Positions 7,904-13,476 of a DNA stretch of 36,437 bases are shown here, one piece after another (the first letter of the stretch is position 1; each line of letters starts with the position of its first letter). The notes beneath the pieces are model-generated. The model saw only the letters and a program-made list of their open reading frames with translations, made no database searches and had not been told where the DNA came from. The position numbers and the translations under genes are program-made. Source of the stretch: a virus; IMG/VR virus record IMGVR_UViG_3300043435_000120, positions 1-36,437 of that record; one strand, written 5' to 3'.

Positions 7904-8122
7904 ATGTGCCTTTCTCCAAAGATGCCTGCGATGCCGGAACCACCACCCCCGGTTCCAGCTCCTGTTCAAGCTACTGCCGATACAACACCAACCACAGTTA
8001 AACCCTCTAAGTCAAAGCGTGAATCCCTTCAACAAGCAGGTAAGGGTACTTCTAGCCTGACCATTCCTCTCAGTACCGGTGGTGCTGTTCCTTCAATGAC
8101 TAACCTTAGTATTGGTAAATAA
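7904..8122 (+). CDS. Possible T7 gp7.3-like tail assembly protein
   Basis: This 72-residue low-complexity protein begins MCLSPKMPAMPEPPPPVPAP and has a lysine patch (KPSKSKRESLQQAGKG) before a C-terminal SSLTIPLSTGG. T7-like phages carry a small protein directly upstream of the portal (gp7.3) with a K/R-rich middle and an S/T/G C-terminal motif, often starting MC. The position and composition match; the sequence is too simple to be certain. The N-terminal Met-Cys echoes the gp14-like protein at 16898, which also begins MC. Confidence 0.5.
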   Translation: MCLSPKMPAMPEPPPPVPAPVQATADTTPTTVKPSKSKRESLQQAGKGTSSLTIPLSTGGAVPSMTNLSIGK

Positions 8123-8127
8123 CAAAC

Positions 8128-9780
8128 ATGGAAAATCAATCTGCCGCAAGTCGTTACTCTAAGTTGGCAAGCGACAGAACGATCTTTCTCGATACTGCTA
8201 GGGATTGTGCGGCGCTTTCTGTTCCTTATCTATTGACACCCACAGGTGTTGTTAATGGACAGAAGCTACCCACACCTTGGCAGTCCATGGGCGCTAAAGG
8301 CGTTAACGTCATGGCATCTAAGCTGATGCTAAGTTTGTTCCCCGTGAATGCAACTTTCTTCAAGCTTCAGATTAATGATGGTAAGCTTAGCTTGGACCCC
8401 AGTTTAAGTGCTGCTGTTAAATCAGAGATTGACCTATCGCTTTCCAAAATGGAACGAGTGGTCATGCAAAACATTGCTGAATCACAGGATCGTGTTATCC
8501 TTCACCAAGCAATGAAGCACCTAATTGTAACCGGAAATGCTCTGGTATACATGGGTTCAAGTGGTGTTAAACTTTATCCTCTTGACCGATATGTGGTCGT
8601 CCGTGATGGAGAGGGTAATCCCACCGAGGTCGTTACTGTTGAATCAATTGACCGTCAATTCCTACCTGCTGAATTCCAAACAGAACAAGCAAGGAATGTA
8701 AATGATGTAGCTGATAATACTAGTGCTCCTAGTGTTGATGTTACTGTTGGTGAAAATGAAGTTGCTGTTTACACTTGGGCTAAGCTCAAGGATGGACAGT
8801 GGCGATGGAGACAAGAAGCAGAAGGGAAGATTCTTCCCGACTCTCTTGGTAAAGCTCCAAAGAATACAACGCCTTGGCTTCCACTACGCTTTAATGTCGT
8901 GGATGGTGAAGACTATGGGCGTGGACGCATAGAAGAGTACCTAGGCGATCTGAGGTCCCTTGAGGGGCTGATGCAAGCGATGGTGGAGGGTTCTGCTGCT
9001 GCTGCTAAGGTAGTGTTCCTGGTGAGCCCAGCAGCCACTGTGAAGCCCAGTACGCTGGCTAAGGCAGGCAATGGAGCCATCATTCAAGGTAGGGCTGAGG
9101 ATGTCACTGCTGTTCAAGTGAGCAAGCAGGCTGACTTCTCTTCTGCCTATCAGATGATCCAGTCCCTGACGCAGCGGCTGTCGGAGGCGTTCCTGATCCT
9201 TTCCGTAAGGCAGTCGGAGCGTACTACCGCAGAAGAGATCCGCGCTACCCAGCAGGAACTCAACGAGCAGCTTGGGGGAATCTATGGTAACCTTACGGTG
9301 GAACTCGTTCGCCCGTACCTCCAACGGAAACTCTTCACCCTTCAACGTTCTAAGGAACTACCACAGCTACCAAAGGGTATTGTTTACCCAACCATTATCG
9401 CTGGCCTTGAAGGCATTGGCCGTGGGCAAGATCGTGAATCACTCATGATGTTCCTTCAGACAATCTCACAAGCCCTTGGTCCCGAAGCTATGGCTCAATA
9501 CATCGACCCAGAGGAAGCCGTTAAGCGTCTTGCTGCTGCTCAAGGTATTGATACCCTTAAGCTGGTTAAGACCGCAGAGATGCGGCAACAAGAACAACAG
9601 AAGACTATGCAAATGCAAATGACTTCTAATCTTGTTGGGCAGGCAGGGCAACTTGCTAAAGCCCCGATGATGGACCCAACCAAAAACCCTGATTCTATTG
9701 AAGCCTTACAAAATGTCGTCAATTCAGCCTCGCAAGCAACCGGCCAACCAGCCCAAGGACAACCTGCCCCTCAACAGTAA
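8128..9780 (+). CDS. Portal protein (T7 gp8-like head-tail connector)
   Basis: This 550-residue protein would form the dodecameric ring at the DNA entry vertex of the procapsid. The N-terminal region TPWQSMGAKGVNVMASKLML with SLFPVNATFFKL matches the T7 gp8 signature (TPWQAVGARGLNNLASKLML). The length is close to that of gp8 (536). Later conserved blocks include DGEDYGRGRIEEYLGDLRSL and SERTTAEEIRATQQEL. The C-terminus is a low-complexity Q/A/P tail (GQPAQGQPAPQQ). It lies upstream of the scaffold gene as in T7. Confidence 0.95.
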   Translation: MENQSAASRYSKLASDRTIFLDTARDCAALSVPYLLTPTGVVNGQKLPTPWQSMGAKGVNVMASKLMLSLFPVNATFFKLQINDGKLSLDPSLSAAVKSEIDLSLSKMERVVMQNIAESQDRVILHQAMKHLIVTGNALVYMGSSGVKLYPLDRYVVVRDGEGNPTEVVTVESIDRQFLPAEFQTEQARNVNDVADNTSAPSVDVTVGENEVAVYTWAKLKDGQWRWRQEAEGKILPDSLGKAPKNTTPWLPLRFNVVDGEDYGRGRIEEYLGDLRSLEGLMQAMVEGSAAAAKVVFLVSPAATVKPSTLAKAGNGAIIQGRAEDVTAVQVSKQADFSSAYQMIQSLTQRLSEAFLILSVRQSERTTAEEIRATQQELNEQLGGIYGNLTVELVRPYLQRKLFTLQRSKELPQLPKGIVYPTIIAGLEGIGRGQDRESLMMFLQTISQALGPEAMAQYIDPEEAVKRLAAAQGIDTLKLVKTAEMRQQEQQKTMQMQMTSNLVGQAGQLAKAPMMDPTKNPDSIEALQNVVNSASQATGQPAQGQPAPQQ

Positions 9781-9928
9781 CAATGAAGAGGTTCGTCATC
9801 GTTGGGATGATAGTGCCCTTGATAAAGAGCAGGCTCCAGTAAAGATCACACCAAAGGAACAATTCAAGTATGGTGATGTTAAAGTCACCTCTCCTGGTGT
9901 TGGCCGTGTTTCCATTACCATTCACTAA
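9713..9928 (+). CDS. Small protein between portal and scaffold
   Basis: This 71-residue frame starts inside the portal gene and continues to just before the scaffold. Its distinctive C-terminal half includes RHRWDDSALDKEQAPVKITP and VTSPGVGRVSITIH. No ATG occurs in this frame after the portal stop, so the first 23 codons overlap the portal tail; this overlap is the weak point. I do not recognise the family. The stop lies 5 bases before the scaffold ATG, the spacing seen elsewhere in this block. Confidence 0.5.
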   Translation: MSSIQPRKQPANQPKDNLPLNSNNEEVRHRWDDSALDKEQAPVKITPKEQFKYGDVKVTSPGVGRVSITIH

Positions 9929-9933
9929 ACCAA

Positions 9934-10785
9934 ATGTCTGAAATTGTTTTTGATGCTACTGATCCAGATGTTACGTCTGCTCGGGAAACTGAGGAGCTAC
10001 GTCTCATGGAACAAGGTAGTCAGCTAATTGAAAAACAAGAAGCTGAGGCCGAAGATAAATATCGCCGCAGTGAACTTGAAGCCCAAGAACACTCTCAGTA
10101 TGCTGGTAAATTTAAATCAGCAGAAGACCTTGAAAAGGCTTACCTAGAGCTTCAAAAGAAACTAGGTCAGAAAGAAACTGATGAGTCCTCTTCGACAGAT
10201 GAAAACGAGAGCGATGAGTCCGAAGACGCTACCCCTGATGAAACTGAGTCCCCGGTAGCCAAGCGGGTAAGTTTTTTAAAGGAGGCATCAGACGAGTACT
10301 ACTCCAATGATAATCAACTTAAGCCGGAGACAATCGAAAAGCTTAAGGAGATGCCTTCTGAGGAACTCATCGAAGCTTATCTTGAACTACAAAAGAACAA
10401 TCCTGTTGTTCAATCTCAACCCCTATCTGATGATGCTGCTAAGAGTATTGTAGCTTCTGTTGGTGGACAGGATGCTTATAATGATACATTAGCCTGGGCT
10501 GCTGATAACCTCAAACCAGAGGAAGTTGCTGCTTATGACAACGTTGTCAATAGTGGGAACAAAGATGCTATCTTCTTTGCTGTTCAAGCACTGAACCAAC
10601 GGTATAAAGATTCCGTAGGGTTTGAAGGTCAACAAGTCTCAGGTAAAGCACCTAAGGCTACTGTTAAGGGATTCCGTTCCAATGCTGAATTGGCCGCAGC
10701 AATTAGTGATCGTAGGTATCGTACTGATCCTGCGTATCGCTTTGATGTAGAACAAAAGCTCGCTAGTTCTGGCGACTTGCTCTGA
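9934..10785 (+). CDS. Scaffold / capsid assembly protein (T7 gp9-like)
   Basis: This 283-residue, strongly acidic, mostly helical protein has a Ser/Asp/Glu-rich linker (about residues 85-105). The C-terminus carries the gp9-type phrase FRSNAELAAAISDRRYRTDP and AYRFDVEQKLASS, which in the family contacts the coat protein. Scaffolds guide capsid assembly around the portal and then leave. The position between portal and major capsid fits. A candidate terminator lies 10 bases after the stop, unlike in T7, where gene 10 has its own promoter upstream. Confidence 0.92.
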   Translation: MSEIVFDATDPDVTSARETEELRLMEQGSQLIEKQEAEAEDKYRRSELEAQEHSQYAGKFKSAEDLEKAYLELQKKLGQKETDESSSTDENESDESEDATPDETESPVAKRVSFLKEASDEYYSNDNQLKPETIEKLKEMPSEELIEAYLELQKNNPVVQSQPLSDDAAKSIVASVGGQDAYNDTLAWAADNLKPEEVAAYDNVVNSGNKDAIFFAVQALNQRYKDSVGFEGQQVSGKAPKATVKGFRSNAELAAAISDRRYRTDPAYRFDVEQKLASSGDLL

Positions 10786-10795
10786 TTAAAATGAT

Positions 10796-10827
10796 GGTGA
10801 CCGTCGGGATGACAGGCCACCTTTTTT
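10796..10827 (+). terminator. Candidate terminator after scaffold gene
   Basis: A hairpin with GGTG pairing CACC and an inner CC-GTC/GAC-GG stem around a GGGAT loop is followed by six T (10822-10827). It has one mismatch and a bulge. It would end or attenuate transcription before the RlpA-like gene. Confidence 0.6.
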
Positions 10828-10834
10828 AGTCGAC

Positions 10835-10863
10835 TAAAATGGACGCGCCGTAAGCAATATAAA
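10835..10863 (+). promoter_or_regulatory. Candidate promoter upstream of the RlpA-like gene
   Basis: TATAAA at 10858-10863 is preceded by GTAA (10850) and TAAA (10835). The same three elements with the same spacing occur before the major capsid gene (11315-11343). The -35 match to sigma70 is weak. It lies between a terminator and a start codon, which is where a promoter is expected. Confidence 0.35.
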
Positions 10864-10882
10864 AGTTCTTTGCACAAACCTC

Positions 10883-11179
10883 ATGTTACCTCTTCTGACT
10901 ACTCTGTCTGTTCTTAGCTCTTGGTATGGTCCTGGCTTCCACGGAAACCTAACAGCCAATGGTGAACGATATAATGAAAACGGCCTTACGGCAGCGCACA
11001 AGACACTACCATTTGGAACACGCCTTAAGGTTTGTTTTGATAGATGTGCCATTGTTCGTGTCAATGATCGGGGTCCCTATGCTCATGGTAGGACACTAGA
11101 TCTAAGTAAAGGTGCTGCTGACAGGATCGGATTGACCAGCTCTGGAGTTGGTAGAGTCTTAGTGACTCGCCTTAATTAA
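10883..11179 (+). CDS. RlpA-like double-psi beta-barrel protein
   Basis: This 98-residue single-domain protein has the RlpA-type double-psi barrel: SSWYGPGFHGNLTANGERYN, LTAAHKTLPFGT with H39, VRVNDRGPYAHGRTLDLSKG with D62, and a GVGRV ending. In the family, the His/Asp pair belongs to the active site of peptidoglycan lytic transglycosylases. Here there is no SPOR domain and no clear signal peptide, only a short hydrophobic start (MLPLLTTLSVLS). It lies between scaffold and capsid genes, where T7 has no such gene, and has a hairpin on each side. It may help cell-wall penetration, lysis or resistance to superinfection; none of these is proven. Confidence 0.85.
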   Translation: MLPLLTTLSVLSSWYGPGFHGNLTANGERYNENGLTAAHKTLPFGTRLKVCFDRCAIVRVNDRGPYAHGRTLDLSKGAADRIGLTSSGVGRVLVTRLN

Positions 11180-11186
11180 ATGGATT

Positions 11187-11214
11187 GGGGGCACCTCAGA
11201 GTCGGACCCCCTTT
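11187..11214 (+). terminator. Candidate terminator/hairpin after the RlpA-like gene
   Basis: GGGGG (11187-11191) pairs with CCCCC (11207-11211), with an inner CC/GG pair, and a short TTT follows. The weak T tract makes efficient termination uncertain. Confidence 0.4.
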
Positions 11215-11244
11215 CCCCTTGAGGAAGGATACCTCGTTAAAAAA

Positions 11245-11331
11245 CCAACCGGTTGGAGTATTGGCCCGCTGCGGTGGACACCCAATACAACACATGTTTA
11301 TTGGTTATTCTTTTTAAATACAAGTACTTGT
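11245..11331. repeat. Palindromes in the capsid leader
   Basis: Three symmetric elements occupy the leader of the capsid gene: a perfect 12-bp palindrome CCAACCGGTTGG (11245-11256), an inverted repeat GTATTGG/CCAATAC (11258-11264 and 11282-11288), and a second perfect 12-bp palindrome ACAAGTACTTGT (11320-11331). They could be protein-binding sites or RNA hairpins; nothing identifies the partner. Confidence 0.6.
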
Positions 11332-11343
11332 AATCGTTATAAA
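11315..11343 (+). promoter_or_regulatory. Candidate promoter upstream of major capsid gene
   Basis: TAAA (11315), GTAA (11330) and TATAAA (11338-11343) repeat the spacing seen before the RlpA-like gene. The start codon follows 21 bases later. The palindrome at 11320-11331 sits between the outer elements, where a regulator could act. Whether host or phage RNA polymerase would use it is unknown. Confidence 0.35.
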
Positions 11344-11364
11344 TCCCTTTTATTCATTATCCTA

Positions 11365-12384
11365 ATGACTGCTACCGTATCTTATCTTGGCGCCGCTAAC
11401 AAAGCGGGCGGCCAATCTCCTACTTATGCTCAGCGGACTAACTTGTTCCTGAAGCTCTTTACGGGTGAGGTTTATGAAGCCTTCCGTAACTCTACTATTG
11501 CTAAGGATCTGGTGATGAACCGGACCCTGCGTGGTGGTAAGCAAGCTCAATTCATTCACACTGGCCGTATCACCGCTGCTTATCGCACTCCTGGTGTGCC
11601 TATCCTCGGTTCGGGTAACCCAGCAGCAGCTGAAACCACCATCGCGTTGGATGATCTGCTGGTCGCCTCTGCTTTCGTTGATAACCTCGACGAGATCATG
11701 AGCCAGTATGACATTCGTGGCCCTATCGCCCGTCAGATTGGTCAAAGCTTGGCTGAATTCTATGATCGCCGTATCTTCCGCGTTCTGGACAAAGCCTCTG
11801 CTGCTTCGGCTGCTGTGACCGGTGAGCCTGGTGGCTTCCAAATCAACCTTGGTGCTTCCAAGGAATATGACGCTCAAGCACTGGTTGATGGCTTCTTTGA
11901 AGCTGCTGCCCGTCTTGATGAAGTGGCTGCTCCTAAGGATGGCCGTGTGGCTGTTCTGAGCCCCCGTCAGTACTACGCCCTGATCTCTCAGGTTGATACC
12001 AATATCCTTAACCGTGAGTACGGTGCTGCCGGTGGTAGCATGAACTCTGGTGATGGTCTCTATGAGATCGCTGGTATCTCCATCAAGAAGTCCAACAACA
12101 TCCCCTTCCTTGGGAAGTATGGTTCGGCTTCTGGCGCTGCTATTGATGCTGCTGCTGTGACTGGTGAGAACAACACCTATGGTATTGCTACTGACTTCAC
12201 CAACAGCTGTGGTTTGATCTTCCACCGCGATGCTGCTGGTGTCGTTGAGGCTATTGGCCCCTCCGTGCAAACCACGGGCGCTGATACCAAGGTGATCTAC
12301 CAAGGTGACGTGATCGTGGGCCGTCTGGCCTATGGTTGCGGTGCTGTGCGCGTCGGCGTTGCCGGTGCCTTCCGTAACACCTAA
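11365..12384 (+). CDS. Major capsid protein (T7 gp10-like)
   Basis: This 339-residue coat protein, close to gp10A (345), begins MTATVSYLGAANKAGGQS. The HK97-type fold signatures of the T7 group follow: NLFLKLFTGEVYEAF, GGKQAQFIHTGRITAAYRTP, IALDDLLVASAFVDNLDEIM, SQYDIRGPIARQIGQSLAE and a late GLIFHRDAAGVVEAIG. The ATG at 11365 is chosen over an upstream in-frame start because the leader codons look noncoding. Codon use is more GC-rich than the neighbours, as is common for highly expressed genes. I see no slippery site for a 10A/10B-type frameshift near the stop. A strong terminator follows, as in T7. Confidence 0.95.
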   Translation: MTATVSYLGAANKAGGQSPTYAQRTNLFLKLFTGEVYEAFRNSTIAKDLVMNRTLRGGKQAQFIHTGRITAAYRTPGVPILGSGNPAAAETTIALDDLLVASAFVDNLDEIMSQYDIRGPIARQIGQSLAEFYDRRIFRVLDKASAASAAVTGEPGGFQINLGASKEYDAQALVDGFFEAAARLDEVAAPKDGRVAVLSPRQYYALISQVDTNILNREYGAAGGSMNSGDGLYEIAGISIKKSNNIPFLGKYGSASGAAIDAAAVTGENNTYGIATDFTNSCGLIFHRDAAGVVEAIGPSVQTTGADTKVIYQGDVIVGRLAYGCGAVRVGVAGAFRNT

Positions 12385-12391
12385 TAACCAA

Positions 12392-12405
12392 CTCCTAATT
12401 AGGAG
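12392..12405. repeat. 14-bp perfect palindrome after capsid gene
   Basis: CTCCTAATTAGGAG lies just past the capsid stop and before the terminator. It has no separate loop, so a DNA-binding or nuclease recognition site is as likely as an RNA hairpin. It lies next to the gap that received a homing nuclease. Confidence 0.5.
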
Positions 12406-12422
12406 CAAATTAGGTTTTCATT

Positions 12423-12459
12423 AGGACTCAGCTTATTATGGGTTGGGTCCTTTTCTTTT
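12423..12459 (+). terminator. Strong intrinsic terminator after capsid gene
   Basis: AGGACTCAGC pairs with GTTGGGTCCT (10 pairs, two of them G-U), followed by TTTTCTTTT. The position matches the T7 late terminator downstream of gene 10, which keeps coat protein transcription high relative to the tail genes. Confidence 0.85.
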
Positions 12460-12469
12460 AATAACTATT

Positions 12470-12880
12470 ATGTCTAGTAAAGTTTGTTCTAAATGTAAAG
12501 AAGAGAAGTTAGCAGAGGAATTCTACAAAGACTCTTCAAAAAAAGATTGCCTAAATATCATATGCAAAGAATGTTCTAGCAAACAGTGTAGTGCATATCG
12601 CGCAGCTAACTCCTTCAAATTAAAAGATAACAAATTACGTCGTAGTTATGGTATCTCTCTTGTAGATTACCTTGAAATGCTTGAGGCCCAGAACGGTCGC
12701 TGCAAAATCTGCAAGACCGATGTTCCTGGTGGCGCTGGGTCCTTTCATGTGGATCATTGTCACAGTTCAAACAAAGTGAGAGGATTATTATGCCATCATT
12801 GTAATGTTGGCATTGGTAATTTTAAAGATAACATTTCAACCCTAGCTTCAGCAATCCTTTACCTAAGTGAACATCAGTGA
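12470..12880 (+). CDS. Endonuclease VII-type homing nuclease (second copy)
   Basis: This 136-residue protein has an N-terminal double CxxC zinc ribbon (C6-x-x-C9 and C32-x-x-C35). The endonuclease VII domain follows: C78-x-x-C81, DHCH at 95-98 and C108-x-x-C111 in GLLCHHCN. It shares the architecture of the copy at 7377 but is clearly diverged, so it is probably an independent arrival. Its AT-rich DNA contrasts with the capsid gene upstream. It sits between the capsid terminator and tail tube A and overlaps the latter's GTG by 4 bases. Confidence 0.85.
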   Translation: MSSKVCSKCKEEKLAEEFYKDSSKKDCLNIICKECSSKQCSAYRAANSFKLKDNKLRRSYGISLVDYLEMLEAQNGRCKICKTDVPGGAGSFHVDHCHSSNKVRGLLCHHCNVGIGNFKDNISTLASAILYLSEHQ

Positions 12881-13476
12881 CCACACAACTTCAAGCCATT
12901 AACAAGATGTTGACGGCCATTGGCCAAGCTCCGGTAGTGTCGCTCGACATCTCTAACCCCGAAATCTCTACTGCTCTTGCTGTTCTTGATTCTGTTAATC
13001 GGGAAGTTCAAGGGGAAGGGTGGCATCTAAACACCGAAATTAAATACCCCTTTACTCCTAACTCTAATGATGAAATTATCATTCCTGATAATATTCTTCA
13101 AATCTCAGACAACAAATACGAGAACGTCCAACAGTATCAAACTGTGATTAGAGGCGGTAAGCTTTACGATAAGATCAGCCATAGCTTTACCACTTGGCTC
13201 GTAAGTCCTGTTCTATGTGATGTGGTATGGTTGTTACCATTTGAGGATCTTCCTCAGGTCTTTAAGGATTACATTACCCAACGAGCAGCTCGTGTGTTTG
13301 CGGGTAGTGTGGTTGGATCAAAGGAGATGTTCCAGTTTAACCAACAAGATGAAGGAATACTCAGGGCTAACTGTATTGCTTATGATACAAATACATCTGA
13401 GGCTAATATCTTTGGGATTGAGACTGGTCAAAACTTCTACATTTCTTATACTCCGTTCCGTACTATTGCACGATAA
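12877..13476 (+). CDS. Tail tubular protein A (T7 gp11-like)
   Basis: This 199-residue gatekeeper protein (T7 gp11 is 196) would form the ring below the portal. The N-terminal TQLQAINKMLTAIGQAPV and EVQGEGWHLNTEIKYPF are typical, as is FKDYITQRAARVFAGSVVGS. The start is a GTG at 12877 that overlaps the stop of the homing nuclease, so the insertion may have reshaped the start of this gene. The stop overlaps the tail tube B start by one base. Confidence 0.92.
   Translation: MTTQLQAINKMLTAIGQAPVVSLDISNPEISTALAVLDSVNREVQGEGWHLNTEIKYPFTPNSNDEIIIPDNILQISDNKYENVQQYQTVIRGGKLYDKISHSFTTWLVSPVLCDVVWLLPFEDLPQVFKDYITQRAARVFAGSVVGSKEMFQFNQQDEGILRANCIAYDTNTSEANIFGIETGQNFYISYTPFRTIAR

Noticed and set aside
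11183-11194. Resemblance to a phage Syn5-type RNA polymerase promoter (ATTGGGCACC...)
   Set aside because: The sequence reads ATTGGGGGCACC, with two extra G, and only one such site was noticed; it also forms part of a hairpin.
12300-12400. Programmed frameshift at the end of the capsid gene, as for T7 gp10A/10B
   Set aside because: No slippery run before the stop and no sensible extension in the other frames.
11362-12408. Long minus-strand frame of 348 codons opposite the capsid gene
   Set aside because: It mirrors the regular codon use of the capsid gene, has no family features, and all other genes run on the plus strand.
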